A stretch of DNA of 64,000 bases from Aquimarina sp. TRL1 (GCF_013365535.1 NZ_CP053590.1:3028501-3092500), one strand, 5' to 3'. Positions 1-7,960 are shown, numbered from the stretch's first letter. Notes: generated from the letters alone by a model not told the origin. Made by a program: numbers and translations.

Positions 1-1
1 G

Positions 2-1075
2 TATCGCGATGTGGGAGAAGATGGAACAGTCTATGGAGGACCGATGTATTATTTAAGTAAAGGATTAAAAGAAAGAGGATTTGCGACGTTAGGAAAAGTA
101 GTTGCGGCGCTTTTTGCTGTTTTTTGTATTGGAGGATCCTTTGGAGGCGGAAATGCTGCGCAGTCTAATCAGGCAACTGTAGTGTTAAAAGAGCTTTTGG
201 AATTAGATAATACTGGAGCTGGCTTTTGGATAGGAGTTATTCTGGCAGTGTTGGTAGGTATTATTATTATAGGAGGAATTAAGCGTATTGCATCAGTGAC
301 AGAGAAGGTTGTTCCTTTTATGGCTGTTATGTATATTTTGGCTTGTTTGTATATAATTTTTGGGAACTTCTCTTTAGTAGATGATGCTATAGGGTTGATC
401 ATAACAGAAGCATTTACTCCTAAAGCTGCTGGAGTAGGAAGTATTATAGGGGTTTTATTAGTAGGATTTAAAAGAGCTGCTTTTTCGAATGAGGCAGGTG
501 CAGGTTCTGCGTCGATAGCGCATTCTGCAGTGAAAACTAAGTATTCTGCTAGTGAAGGTTTGGTAGCTTTACTGGAACCATTCATTGATACTGTAGTGAT
601 CTGTACGATGACCGCTTTGGTAATTATTATCTTTAATTTTGGAGGGGCTTTTGAATATGGAGTAGATGTTAGTGCTGATGGAAGTGGAGCAGTAATGATT
701 GATGGTGATGTGGTTCAAGGAGCAGGTATTACTTCTAAAGCTTTTGCTCAATATATACCATATTCTAATGTGTTCTTAACAATAGCAGTAGTGTTGTTTG
801 CTGTTTCTACAATGATCTCATGGTCGTATTATGGATTACAATCATGGAAGTTTTTGTTTGGAAGAGGAAAAGCAGCGGATTTAACGTATAAGATATTATT
901 TTTGACCTTTGTGATTATTGGAGCAGCTGCTAGTATGGGGTCTATCTGGGCATTTTCTGATGCAATGATATTTGCCATGGTGTTCCCTAATATGGTTGGG
1001 TTGTTCTTTTTGTTTCCGGTAGTTAAAAAACAATTGGTGCGATATTTTGATGCAATAAAAGCCGCCAAATCGTAG
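2..1075 (+). CDS. Alanine/glycine:Na+ symporter, AGCS family (5' partial)
   Basis: Inner-membrane secondary transporter that imports alanine or glycine with Na+. The reading frame is open to the left edge of the window, so the N-terminal third is missing; about 357 residues are present and family members usually have 450-550. The frame begins with YRDVGEDGTVYGGPMYYL, which matches the conserved AGCS motif, and the second family hallmark (FKRAAFSNEAGAGSASIAHSA, residues around 155-175) is intact. Several strongly hydrophobic helices follow to the end. The GTG at position 11 is an internal codon, not a start. Substrate preference between alanine and glycine cannot be read from sequence. Confidence 0.9.
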   Translation, partial: YRDVGEDGTVYGGPMYYLSKGLKERGFATLGKVVAALFAVFCIGGSFGGGNAAQSNQATVVLKELLELDNTGAGFWIGVILAVLVGIIIIGGIKRIASVTEKVVPFMAVMYILACLYIIFGNFSLVDDAIGLIITEAFTPKAAGVGSIIGVLLVGFKRAAFSNEAGAGSASIAHSAVKTKYSASEGLVALLEPFIDTVVICTMTALVIIIFNFGGAFEYGVDVSADGSGAVMIDGDVVQGAGITSKAFAQYIPYSNVFLTIAVVLFAVSTMISWSYYGLQSWKFLFGRGKAADLTYKILFLTFVIIGAAASMGSIWAFSDAMIFAMVFPNMVGLFFLFPVVKKQLVRYFDAIKAAKS

Positions 1076-1092
1076 AAAAACTTTTTTCTGAA

Positions 1093-1941
1093 ATGAAAAA
1101 TATAAAATCCCATTTCGAAATGCATGAGCGTTTTCGAAATGGGATTTTCCTTTTATTAGTAATATTGTTTTTAGGAGGTCTCGCTTTCTTTTTTTATCCA
1201 GTAGAAGAAAAAGAATATCATTTGACAGAGCTAGAGAACTATCAAAAAGAAATTGATTCTCTAAAATTAGAAGAAGAAATAAAACGACAGGAAAGAAAGA
1301 AGGTATCTTTTAATCCTAATTTTATTTCTGATTATAAAGGATATATTCTTGGAATGTCGGTAGAAGAGTTGGATCGTTTGCACGCATATCGCAAAAAAGG
1401 TTTGTGGATTACTTCTGCTAAAGATTTTCAAAAAGTAACACAGGTTTCTGATTCGTTGTTAAATGCGATGACTCCTTTGTTTTTGTTTCCGGAATGGAGT
1501 GTTAAATCAAGAAACCTCCGTACAGTTAGTACACATAGAATAAAGAAAGATCTGAATTCTGTATCTGCGGAAGAATTAATAGGGACGTGTAAGATACCTG
1601 ATTTTATCGCTGAAAGAATTATTAAGTACAGGGATAAGTTGCAAGGTTTTTTAGCAGATGAGCAATTGGAAGAGGTATATGGATTGTATAAATGGCAACG
1701 AGAAAATATCCTGAAACTGTATACTGTAAAACAAAAAAAGACAGTACAGAAAATTAATGTCAATAAAGCTACGGTAGAAGAGTTGTTAACCGTTCCTTAT
1801 TTTGATTTTGAAACAGCAATTCAGATAAGAGAATTTATAGAAGAAAATAAATCTATTTCAGAATTAGGTGAATTAAGAGGAATTGAAGGGTTTGATCGCT
1901 TTAAAATTAATAGAATAGCATTATATTTGTATGCAGATTAG
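1093..1941 (+). CDS. Membrane-anchored helix-hairpin-helix (ComEA-like) protein
   Basis: A 282-residue protein with one N-terminal membrane segment (about residues 17-35), a charged linker, and three helix-hairpin-helix-like repeats (about 60-100, 155-200 and 220-268). The last carries the typical INVNKATVEELLTVP pattern of ComEA-type DNA-binding repeats. Proteins of this shape are common in Flavobacteriaceae; a role in DNA binding is inferred from the fold and no phenotype is known to me. It starts 17 bases after the symporter stop. The ATG at 1093 is chosen because the following KSHFE-like start recurs in relatives. A perfect 14-bp inverted repeat lies inside its first 20 codons (see separate entry). 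Confidence 0.8.
   Translation: MKNIKSHFEMHERFRNGIFLLLVILFLGGLAFFFYPVEEKEYHLTELENYQKEIDSLKLEEEIKRQERKKVSFNPNFISDYKGYILGMSVEELDRLHAYRKKGLWITSAKDFQKVTQVSDSLLNAMTPLFLFPEWSVKSRNLRTVSTHRIKKDLNSVSAEELIGTCKIPDFIAERIIKYRDKLQGFLADEQLEEVYGLYKWQRENILKLYTVKQKKTVQKINVNKATVEELLTVPYFDFETAIQIREFIEENKSISELGELRGIEGFDRFKINRIALYLYAD
1104..1148 (+). terminator. 14-bp perfect hairpin inside the start of the HHH gene
   Basis: Arms 1104-1117 (AAAATCCCATTTCG) and 1135-1148 (CGAAATGGGATTTT) are perfectly complementary with a 17-base loop. A-rich sequence precedes it and a short T stretch follows after CC. It looks like the intrinsic terminator of the upstream symporter gene, yet it spans roughly codons 4-19 of the downstream reading frame. 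It may therefore limit read-through or translation of the HHH gene. Confidence 0.55.
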
Positions 1942-2085
1942 GGATTATTCAAAAAACAATAGTGTATATTAAGTAATAGTTAAAAAATAGCCTTTAAAAT
2001 GGTTGTTTTTTAATGTTTATGTAGTTTCTGGTCTTTTTTTATATAAAGTTTAGAATAGTTGTGAAAAATAAAGGTAAGTTATCAT

Positions 2086-3252
2086 ATGAGTAAAATGTAT
2101 TTTACTGAAGAGCATGAACTTTTTAGAAAGAGTCTTCAAGACTTTTTAAAGAAAGAGGTGGTTCCTCATATAGAAAAATGGGAGGAAACAGGGACGATCG
2201 ATCGTTTTATCTGGAAAAAATTTGGAGATATGGGGTATTTCGGAATTGCTTACCCTGAGGAGTTTGGAGGCTTGGATTTAGATCTTTTTTATACAGTAAT
2301 ACTTTTAGAAGAATTACAAAAAATTAATTCTGGAGGTTTTGCGGCGGCAATATGGGCACATGCATATTTGGCGATGACCCATATTAACAAAGAAGGAGAC
2401 CAGCGAATAAAAGAAGAATATTTGTCTCCTAGTATAACAGGAGATAAAATAGGGTGCTTATGTGTGACAGAGCCTTTTGGAGGGTCTGATGTTGCTGGAA
2501 TGAGAACTACTGCAGTTAAGGATGGAGATCATTATGTGATAAACGGATCAAAAACATTTATTACCAATGGAGTGTATAGTGACTATTTGGTGGTTGCGGC
2601 AAAAACATCTCCGGAATTGGGAAATAAAGGGATTAGTATTTTTGTTATAGATAGAGATACTCCAGGGGTGTCCTCTGTAAAATTAGATAAATTAGGGTGG
2701 AGAGCTTCCGATACCGGAGAGATTGCTTTTGATGGAGTGCGCATACCTAAGGAAAATTTGATGGGAGAAGAAAACAAAGGCTTTTCTTATATTATGCAGC
2801 ATTTTTCACTAGAGCGATTGATAATGGGGATTAATGCTCATGCTAGATCCGAATATGCAGTAGAATATACGATTCAATATATGTCAGAAAGAGAAGCTTT
2901 TGGAAAGACACTGGACAAGTTTCAGGCATTGAGGCATTCTATAGCGGAAATGGCAAGTGAAATAGAAATGAGTAAGGAGTTTAATTATTCAGTAGCAAGA
3001 AGGTTGGATAAAGGAGAATATGTGGTAAAGGAGGCAACGATGTCTAAATTGCTTTCCACTAAGATTGCTGATGAGGTTGCTTATAAGTGTTTGCAAATGT
3101 TAGGAGGCTATGGATATATGGAGGATTACCCATTGGCGCGATTGATGAGAGATAGTAGACTTGGTCCTATTGGAGGAGGAACATCAGAGATTCTCAAAGA
3201 GATTATTGCAAAAATTATTATAGATAAGAAAGAATATAAACCAGCTACATAG
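2086..3252 (+). CDS. Acyl-CoA dehydrogenase
   Basis: FAD-dependent alpha,beta-dehydrogenation of an acyl-CoA (fatty-acid or branched amino-acid catabolism), cytoplasmic. At 388 residues it has the full family length with N-terminal helical, central beta (CVTEPFGGSDVAGM, about 126-139; GSKTFITNG, 154-162) and C-terminal helical domains. Where short/medium-chain enzymes have the catalytic Glu in a YEGT motif, this protein has GGGT (363-366). Glu260, in SEYAVEYT before the REAFGK segment, aligns with the alternative catalytic Glu of long-chain and isovaleryl-CoA dehydrogenases. Substrate is therefore unlikely to be predicted by the usual SCAD/MCAD motif. It stands alone, with rpsU downstream under its own promoter. 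Confidence 0.9.
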   Translation: MSKMYFTEEHELFRKSLQDFLKKEVVPHIEKWEETGTIDRFIWKKFGDMGYFGIAYPEEFGGLDLDLFYTVILLEELQKINSGGFAAAIWAHAYLAMTHINKEGDQRIKEEYLSPSITGDKIGCLCVTEPFGGSDVAGMRTTAVKDGDHYVINGSKTFITNGVYSDYLVVAAKTSPELGNKGISIFVIDRDTPGVSSVKLDKLGWRASDTGEIAFDGVRIPKENLMGEENKGFSYIMQHFSLERLIMGINAHARSEYAVEYTIQYMSEREAFGKTLDKFQALRHSIAEMASEIEMSKEFNYSVARRLDKGEYVVKEATMSKLLSTKIADEVAYKCLQMLGGYGYMEDYPLARLMRDSRLGPIGGGTSEILKEIIAKIIIDKKEYKPAT

Positions 3253-3304
3253 CAGGGAAGGTAAAGAGGATTGAAATCTTTTTAGAATAAAAAGAGCAGA
3301 AAAC

Positions 3305-3334
3305 TTTGTAGGTAATACTTTTCTGTTATCTTTG
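3305..3334 (+). promoter_or_regulatory. rpsU promoter (Bacteroidota sigma-A type)
   Basis: TTTG at 3305-3308 (-33 box) and TATCTTTG at 3327-3334 (-7 box, consensus TAnnTTTG), separated by 18 bases. The predicted start near 3340 gives a leader of about 28 bases. Confidence 0.7.
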
Positions 3335-3353
3335 CAACCTAAAATTTTTAAAG

Positions 3354-3363
3354 AAAGGAGGTG
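3354..3363 (+). promoter_or_regulatory. Perfect 10-base Shine-Dalgarno of rpsU
   Basis: AAAGGAGGTG is complementary over all ten bases to the 3' end of 16S rRNA (CACCTCCTTT) and ends 4 bases before the rpsU ATG at 3368. This fixes the start, giving the standard 64-residue bS21. Such a site is exceptional in Bacteroidota, where bS21/bS18/bS6 occlude the anti-SD. Confidence 0.9.
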
Positions 3364-3367
3364 CATT

Positions 3368-3562
3368 ATGTTAATTATACCAGTTAAAGACGGAGAAAAT
3401 ATAGATAGAGCTTTAAAACGTTTCAAGCGTAAATTTGACCGAACAGGTACTATGCGTCAGCTACGTAAACGTCAGCAATTTACAAAACCTTCTGTATTGC
3501 GCAGAGCGCAAATTCAAAAAGCTCAATATATTCAGGGCTTAAGAGATCAGGAAGAGATCTAA
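3368..3562 (+). CDS. rpsU: 30S ribosomal protein bS21
   Basis: Small basic ribosomal subunit protein of 64 residues beginning MLIIPVKDGENIDRALKRF, the normal Bacteroidota bS21 length and sequence. In this phylum bS21 helps hide the anti-Shine-Dalgarno of 16S rRNA (established in Flavobacterium johnsoniae). The gene has its own promoter, a perfect SD and a strong terminator, so it is a single-gene unit. The combination implies autoregulation: ribosomes lacking bS21 have a free anti-SD and would translate this mRNA preferentially. An upstream in-frame start (3332) would add 12 residues but would lie inside the -7 box and is rejected. Confidence 0.96.
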   Translation: MLIIPVKDGENIDRALKRFKRKFDRTGTMRQLRKRQQFTKPSVLRRAQIQKAQYIQGLRDQEEI

Positions 3563-3615
3563 GAAGTGATTCGTTAAGGTTTTCTGTTTGATAAGAAAAC
3601 CGTCTCAAAATAAAT

Positions 3616-3664
3616 AAAACCGTTATGGCAAAAGTTTATACTTTTGTTTTATAACGGTTTTTTT
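3616..3664 (+). terminator. rpsU intrinsic terminator abutting xerC
   Basis: Arms AAAACCGTTAT (3616-3626) and ATAACGGTTTT (3651-3661) form 11 bp, with an inner CAAAAG/CTTTTG pairing, followed by a T run that ends exactly at the xerC ATG (3665). Confidence 0.8.
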
Positions 3665-4552
3665 ATGTTTTTAAATGAATTTATTGGCTACTTACAGTTA
3701 GAAAAAAAATATTCGTCTCACACTGTGTTGGCTTATGAGAAAGATGTGTTGGCTTTTTCTGAGTTTTTAAAAAAAGAAGAAGGAGGGGATGTGGTATCGG
3801 TTCACTATGCGCAAATTAGATCCTGGATTGTTTTTTTGGTGGAAACCGGACTGACCAATAGAACGGTGAATAGAAAGATTTCTTCCTTGCGATCATATTA
3901 TAAGTTTTTGTTGAAAACAGGGGTGGTTGATAAGAATCCTCTGGCGAAACATAAGGCTTTGAAGGTGTCAAAGAAGCTTCAGGTTCCTTTTTCTGAAAAA
4001 GAAGTGGAAGATGTGCTGGGGGTGTTGGCGGATGCTGGTGATTTTGTCAGTGTGCGGGATCGTTTGATTGTAGAGCTTTTTTATTCTACAGGAATAAGAA
4101 GAATTGAATTGGTTAATTTGAGCTTATCAGATGTGGATAGGGGGCGAAAATTACTTAAGGTGTTGGGGAAAAGAGGGAAGGAGCGATTCGTGCCGCTTTT
4201 AACCTCGGTTTTGAAAACACTAAACATGTATTTGGAGGTGAGAAATGAATTGTTAGAGGGGAAAGATGAAAAGGCGTTGTTCTTGACTGAAAAGGGAATT
4301 AAAATTTATGAAATGCTTGTGTATCGAGTAATAAATGGCTATTTTAGTAAGGCTTCTTCAAAGTTAAAAAAGAGTCCGCATATTCTAAGGCATTCCTTTG
4401 CAACTCATTTGCTCAATGAAGGAGCAAATTTAAATGCGGTAAAAGAATTACTTGGGCATTCCAGTTTAGCGGCTACACAGGTTTATACACATCATAGCGT
4501 GGCTGAATTGTCAAAAGTGTATAAAAAGTCCCATCCTCGGAATAAAAAGTGA
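3665..4552 (+). CDS. xerC: Tyrosine recombinase XerC/XerD family
   Basis: Site-specific recombinase that resolves chromosome dimers at dif. From the ATG at 3665 the protein has 295 residues. It has an N-terminal SAM-like core-binding domain (1-90) and a C-terminal catalytic domain with the full set R145, K169, H239, R242, H265 and Tyr274 nucleophile (LGHSSLAATQVYTH). The start at 3665 is preferred over non-ATG codons further upstream, which lie within the rpsU terminator. Position between rpsU and hpf is common in Flavobacteriaceae, and xerC rather than xerD is assigned from that context. With the terminator flush against its start codon, transcription probably depends on read-through from rpsU. 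Confidence 0.88.
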   Translation: MFLNEFIGYLQLEKKYSSHTVLAYEKDVLAFSEFLKKEEGGDVVSVHYAQIRSWIVFLVETGLTNRTVNRKISSLRSYYKFLLKTGVVDKNPLAKHKALKVSKKLQVPFSEKEVEDVLGVLADAGDFVSVRDRLIVELFYSTGIRRIELVNLSLSDVDRGRKLLKVLGKRGKERFVPLLTSVLKTLNMYLEVRNELLEGKDEKALFLTEKGIKIYEMLVYRVINGYFSKASSKLKKSPHILRHSFATHLLNEGANLNAVKELLGHSSLAATQVYTHHSVAELSKVYKKSHPRNKK

Positions 4553-4621
4553 TTCGTGATTGAGGAATCATTATCGCGCATTTTAAGTTATTTTTTGTTC
4601 AATTTATTAAACCTTTTAGTT

Positions 4622-4924
4622 ATGAAAGTAAACTTGCAGTCCGTAAATTTTAATGTAGATAAGAAATTAGTTGATTTTATTCAGGGTAAATTGGATAAGT
4701 TAGAAGTGCATTTTAATCGTATAATTTATGCCGATGTGTTCTTGAGAGTTCAAAATACAAGTGGGAAAGAAAATAAATTTACAGAAATTTTATTGAGTGT
4801 TCCAGGGGATGAATTTATGGTTAAAAAGATCAATAGGACGTTTGAAGAAGGTGTGGATGAGTGTGTTAGTTCTTTAGAGCGTCAATTGAGGAAAAGAAAG
4901 GAAAAATTAAAAGCGCATGCTTAG
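4622..4924 (+). CDS. hpf: Ribosome hibernation promoting factor (short HPF/RaiA)
   Basis: A 100-residue protein starting MKVNLQSVNFNVDKKLVDFI, covering the S30AE/HPF beta-alpha-beta-beta-beta-alpha domain and ending in a basic tail (RQLRKRKEKLKAHA). It binds the mRNA channel and decoding centre of the 30S subunit when growth stops. It is of the short type, without the C-terminal dimerisation domain of long HPF. The ATG at 4622 is chosen; a longer in-frame extension to 4556 adds a hydrophobic stretch absent from the family. It lies 69 bases after xerC and is probably cotranscribed with it. Confidence 0.88.
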   Translation: MKVNLQSVNFNVDKKLVDFIQGKLDKLEVHFNRIIYADVFLRVQNTSGKENKFTEILLSVPGDEFMVKKINRTFEEGVDECVSSLERQLRKRKEKLKAHA

Positions 4925-4948
4925 CGAATTTTTTTTCAGAAAAAGTTT

Positions 4949-4977
4949 TTGAGAATTAAAATGTTTTCTTACATTTG
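4949..4977 (+). promoter_or_regulatory. Promoter of the tRNA-Thr(TGT)/Tyr unit
   Basis: TTG at 4949-4951 and TACATTTG at 4970-4977 with 18 bases between them, the consensus Bacteroidota promoter, about 50 bases upstream of the tRNA. A GCGTTA/TAACGC hairpin lies in the short leader. Confidence 0.65.
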
Positions 4978-5027
4978 CACCGCGTTAGAGATAACGCAGC
5001 CTTTTACAAGTTAAAAGGAAGGCAAAA

Positions 5028-5101
5028 GCCGATATAGCTCAGCTGGCTAGAGCAGCTGATTTGTAATCAGCAGGTCGTGGGTTCGAGTCCCTCTATCGGC
5101 T
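5028..5101 (+). tRNA. tRNA-Thr (TGT)
   Basis: 74-base cloverleaf: acceptor GCCGATA/TATCGGC, anticodon loop TTTGTAA (anticodon TGT), T-arm GTTCGAGTC. CCA is not encoded. An identical copy lies at 31230-31303. Confidence 0.97.
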
Positions 5102-5137
5102 CAAGTTCTTAGAATAATTATGATATAAAATACCATT

Positions 5138-5220
5138 GGGGAGATACTCAAGCGGCCAACGAGGACAGACTGTAAATCTGTTGGTTTTTACCTTCGCAGG
5201 TTCGAATCCTGCTCTCCCCA
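5138..5220 (+). tRNA. tRNA-Tyr (GTA)
   Basis: 83-base class II tRNA with a long variable arm, acceptor GGGGAGA/TCTCCCC, anticodon loop CTGTAAA (anticodon GTA). Probably cotranscribed with the tRNA-Thr 36 bases upstream. Confidence 0.97.
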
Positions 5221-5233
5221 CAAAAAGAAAAAT

Positions 5234-5268
5234 ACAAGTCTTTAGTAATTTATTGGCTTGTTTTTTTT
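5234..5268 (+). terminator. Terminator after tRNA-Tyr
   Basis: ACAAGTC (5234-5240) pairs with GGCTTGT (5255-5261), followed by eight T residues. The T run also holds the -33 TTTG of the next promoter. Confidence 0.6.
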
Positions 5269-5296
5269 GGCAGTAAAATAATAAGGATTATCTTTG
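5266..5296 (+). promoter_or_regulatory. Promoter of tRNA-Gly
   Basis: TTTG at 5266-5269 and TATCTTTG at 5289-5296 with 19 bases between them; ideal Bacteroidota promoter 40 bases upstream of the tRNA. Confidence 0.7.
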
Positions 5297-5335
5297 CAAA
5301 ACTTTTTAAAAGTTTAGATTGTCTAAGAAAATAAT

Positions 5336-5408
5336 GCGGGAGTAGCTCAGTTGGTAGAGCGTCAGCCTTCCAAGCTGAATGTCGCCGGTTCGAACCCGGT
5401 CTCCCGCT
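5336..5408 (+). tRNA. tRNA-Gly (TCC)
   Basis: 73-base cloverleaf, acceptor GCGGGAG/CTCCCGC, anticodon loop CTTCCAA (anticodon TCC), T-arm GTTCGAACC. Confidence 0.97.
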
Positions 5409-5419
5409 CTAAAGCGCAG

Positions 5420-5454
5420 AACTAATCTTAATGAGTTTTTAAGGTTGGTTTTTT
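5420..5454 (+). terminator. Terminator after tRNA-Gly
   Basis: Arms 5420-5431 and 5439-5450 pair over 12 positions (three G-U), followed by T6. Confidence 0.55.
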
Positions 5455-5534
5455 AATATAAAGAAAATGACGAATCGGATTTCTTTCGAAATAAAAATGA
5501 AAGTGCTCGGGTTTGTCATCGTACTTTTTAAAAA

Positions 5535-5606
5535 GCCGGTGTAGCTCAGGGGTAGAGCGTTTCCTTGGTAAGGAAGAGGTCACGAGTTCAAATCTCGTCA
5601 TTGGCT
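5535..5606 (+). tRNA. tRNA-Thr (GGT)
   Basis: 72-base cloverleaf, acceptor GCCGGTG with CATTGGC (two G-U pairs), anticodon loop TTGGTAA (anticodon GGT). It lies 58 bases before tuf, the usual Flavobacteriaceae arrangement, and is probably part of the tuf transcript. Confidence 0.95.
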
Positions 5607-5664
5607 CTTAGTTCAGAAGCATAAAATGAACACTAATATATAACTAAGATTAAATAAATTAATT

Positions 5665-6852
5665 ATGGCAAAGGAAACTTTTGATCGTTCCAAACCGCAC
5701 TTAAATATTGGTACTATTGGACACGTAGATCACGGGAAAACAACGTTAACTGCTGCAATTACAAAAGTATTAGCAGAGGCTGGACTTTCTGAAGCAAGAG
5801 ATTTTGATACTATCGATAATGCTCCTGAAGAAAAAGAAAGAGGGATCACTATTAATACTTCTCATGTAGAGTATCAAACGGCTAACCGTCACTATGCACA
5901 CGTTGACTGTCCAGGTCACGCGGATTACGTAAAGAACATGGTAACTGGTGCTGCGCAGATGGATGGTGCGATCTTAGTAGTTGCTGCTACTGATGGACCT
6001 ATGCCTCAAACACGTGAGCACATCCTTTTAGGACGTCAGGTAGGTATTCCTAGAATCGTTGTATTCCTTAACAAAGTGGATATGGTTGATGATGAGGAAT
6101 TATTAGAGCTTGTTGAGATGGAAGTAAGAGATCTTCTTTCTTTCTACGAGTATGATGGAGATAATGGACCTGTTGTTTCTGGATCTGCATTAGGAGCTCT
6201 TAACGGTGAGCAAAAATGGGTTGATACAGTATTAGCTCTTATGGAAGCTGTTGATACATGGATTGAGTTACCAAAGCGTGATGTAGATAAGGATTTCTTA
6301 ATGCCAATCGAAGATGTATTCTCTATTACTGGACGTGGAACAGTTGCTACTGGTCGTATTGAGACTGGAGTTGCTAACACTGGTGATGCAGTAGAAATCA
6401 TCGGAATGGGAGCAGAGAAATTAACTTCTACAATTACTGGAGTTGAAATGTTCCGTAAGATATTAGATAGAGGAGAAGCAGGAGATAACGTAGGAATCCT
6501 ATTAAGAGGTATCGAGAAAACTGAAATCTCTAGAGGTATGGTAATCGTTAAGCCTGGTTCTGTAACTCCACATAAAAACTTCAAAGCTGAGGTGTATATC
6601 CTTAAGAAAGAAGAAGGTGGACGTCACACTCCATTCCACAATAACTACCGTCCACAGTTCTATGTACGTACAACTGACGTAACAGGAAATATTTCTCTTC
6701 CTGATGGAGTAGAGATGGTAATGCCTGGAGATAACTTAACAATCACTGTTGAGCTTATTCAGCCAATCGCAATGAATGTTGGACTACGTTTCGCTATCCG
6801 TGAAGGAGGTAGAACAGTAGGAGCTGGTCAGGTAACTGAGATTCTAGACTAA
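5665..6852 (+). CDS. tuf: Elongation factor Tu
   Basis: GTPase that delivers aminoacyl-tRNA to the ribosome; cytoplasmic and very abundant. The 395 residues have the full family length. G-domain motifs are intact: GHVDHGKT (19-26), RGIT in the switch I region, DCPGHADYV (around 81-89) and NKVD (around 136-139). Domains II and III follow normally and the C-terminus ends [10 protein letters not shown]. It sits between tRNA-Thr(GGT) and tRNA-Trp, ahead of secE-nusG, the conserved bacterial order. Codon use is visibly more biased (more GTA, GGA, CGT, AAC) than in neighbouring non-translation genes, as expected for high expression. Confidence 0.98.
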   Translation: MAKETFDRSKPHLNIGTIGHVDHGKTTLTAAITKVLAEAGLSEARDFDTIDNAPEEKERGITINTSHVEYQTANRHYAHVDCPGHADYVKNMVTGAAQMDGAILVVAATDGPMPQTREHILLGRQVGIPRIVVFLNKVDMVDDEELLELVEMEVRDLLSFYEYDGDNGPVVSGSALGALNGEQKWVDTVLALMEAVDTWIELPKRDVDKDFLMPIEDVFSITGRGTVATGRIETGVANTGDAVEIIGMGAEKLTSTITGVEMFRKILDRGEAGDNVGILLRGIEKTEISRGMVIVKPGSVTPHKNFKAEVYILKKEEGGRHTPFHNNYRPQFYVRTTDVTGNISLPDGVEMVMPGDNLTITVELIQPIAMNVGLRFAIREGGRTVGAGQVTEILD

Positions 6853-6910
6853 TTAGAATAAAGATATAAAAGTGAGGTGTCTTTATTAAGATACCTTACT
6901 TTATCTAAAT

Positions 6911-6983
6911 ACGGGTTTAGCTCAGTTGGTAGAGCACTGGTCTCCAAAACCAGGTGTCGTGAGTTCGAGTCTCGCAACCCGTG
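6911..6983 (+). tRNA. tRNA-Trp (CCA)
   Basis: 73-base cloverleaf, acceptor ACGGGTT/AACCCGT, discriminator G, anticodon loop CTCCAAA (anticodon CCA). Placed between tuf and secE as in most bacteria. Confidence 0.97.
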
Positions 6984-7000
6984 CAACATAAAAAATAAAT

Positions 7001-7030
7001 AGAAAGTAGTCTTGTACTACTTCTGTTTTT
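7001..7030 (+). terminator. Terminator after tRNA-Trp
   Basis: AGAAAGTAGT pairs with ACTACTTCT (one bulged A) around a CTTGT loop, followed by GT6. It would separate the tuf/tRNA transcript from secE. Confidence 0.6.
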
Positions 7031-7120
7031 TAACTAAGAATTTTATAATGAGATAAGAATTAATTTTTTAGTTAGAAACTAAAAAGAGACTTTCTTAATC
7101 CGTTCAAAAGATAAAATAAG

Positions 7121-7318
7121 ATGGCTGGATTTTCAAATTACATTACAGAATCGTATAACGAATTAAGAAATCATGTTACATGGACTCCTTGGGCAGAAGC
7201 ACAAAGATTAACTGTAGTAGTGATTGTTTTTTCAGTGTTATTCTCTTTAGCTATTTGGGGTGTTGATACTGTATTTAGTAACGTTATAGAGTATTATTTT
7301 TCTTTAGTTAAATCTTAA
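7121..7318 (+). CDS. secE: Protein translocase subunit SecE
   Basis: Inner-membrane subunit of the SecYEG channel. The 65-residue, single-membrane-span form (hydrophobic segment about 29-55) is the normal size outside enterobacteria. The conserved amphipathic segment ELRNHVTWTPWAEAQRLT precedes the membrane helix. It lies 10 bases before nusG. Confidence 0.95.
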   Translation: MAGFSNYITESYNELRNHVTWTPWAEAQRLTVVVIVFSVLFSLAIWGVDTVFSNVIEYYFSLVKS

Positions 7319-7327
7319 ATTTATAGC

Positions 7328-7882
7328 ATGGCCGAGGTAGATAATACAAAGAAGTGGTACGTTGTTCGAGCAGTTAGTGGTCAGGAGAATAAGGTAAAAG
7401 ATTATATAGAGCGTGAAATCGCTCATATGGGATTAGAAGATTATATTTCTAAGATATTAGTTCCTACAGAAAAAGTTGTTCAGATACGTAACGGGAAGAA
7501 AATAAATAAAGAAAGAGTTTATTTTCCTGGTTATGTAATGATAGAAGCAAATTTATCTGGGGAAATTCCGCATATTATAAAATCAATAAATGGAGTTATT
7601 GGTTTTCTAGGAGAAGTAAAAGGAGGAGATCCTGTTCCTTTAAGGAAATCAGAAATAAATAGAATGCTAGGTAAAGTAGATGAGTTAGCTGTAAAAACAG
7701 ATAACGTTGCTATACCATATACTGTAGGAGAGACGGTGAAGGTGATCGATGGACCATTCAATGGATTTAATGGGACAGTAGAAAAAGTAAATGAAGAAAA
7801 GCGTAAGCTAGAAGTAATGGTTAAGATTTTTGGAAGAAAAACACCATTAGAACTAAGCTATATGCAAGTAGAAAAAGTATAA
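7328..7882 (+). CDS. nusG: Transcription termination/antitermination factor NusG
   Basis: RNA polymerase-associated elongation factor of 184 residues. The N-terminal NGN domain begins KKWYVVRAVSGQENKVKDYI and contains the YVFFPGY-like FPGYVMIEA segment. A C-terminal KOW domain follows (GPFNGFNGTVEKVNEEKRKL). It couples RNA polymerase to Rho or to the ribosome. Cotranscribed with secE. Confidence 0.96.
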   Translation: MAEVDNTKKWYVVRAVSGQENKVKDYIEREIAHMGLEDYISKILVPTEKVVQIRNGKKINKERVYFPGYVMIEANLSGEIPHIIKSINGVIGFLGEVKGGDPVPLRKSEINRMLGKVDELAVKTDNVAIPYTVGETVKVIDGPFNGFNGTVEKVNEEKRKLEVMVKIFGRKTPLELSYMQVEKV

Positions 7883-7904
7883 TAATTGTTACATTATATA
7901 TCCT

Positions 7905-7942
7905 GAATTGTTCTTAACGCTTCCAAAACTGTAGGACAATTC
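7905..7942 (+). promoter_or_regulatory. Leader hairpin of the rplKA operon (candidate L1 site)
   Basis: GAATTGTTC (7905-7913) pairs with GGACAATTC (7934-7942) over 9 bp around a 20-base loop, 18 bases before rplK. In many bacteria ribosomal protein L1 represses rplKA by binding a structured leader at this place. The position fits, but the L1-binding loop motif was not verified. Confidence 0.4.
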
Positions 7943-7960
7943 TAATTTAAAATTAGAGAA

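Noticed and set aside
3332..3367. Upstream extension of rpsU
   Set aside because: Overlaps the promoter -7 box and the SD; the ATG at 3368 gives the standard protein.
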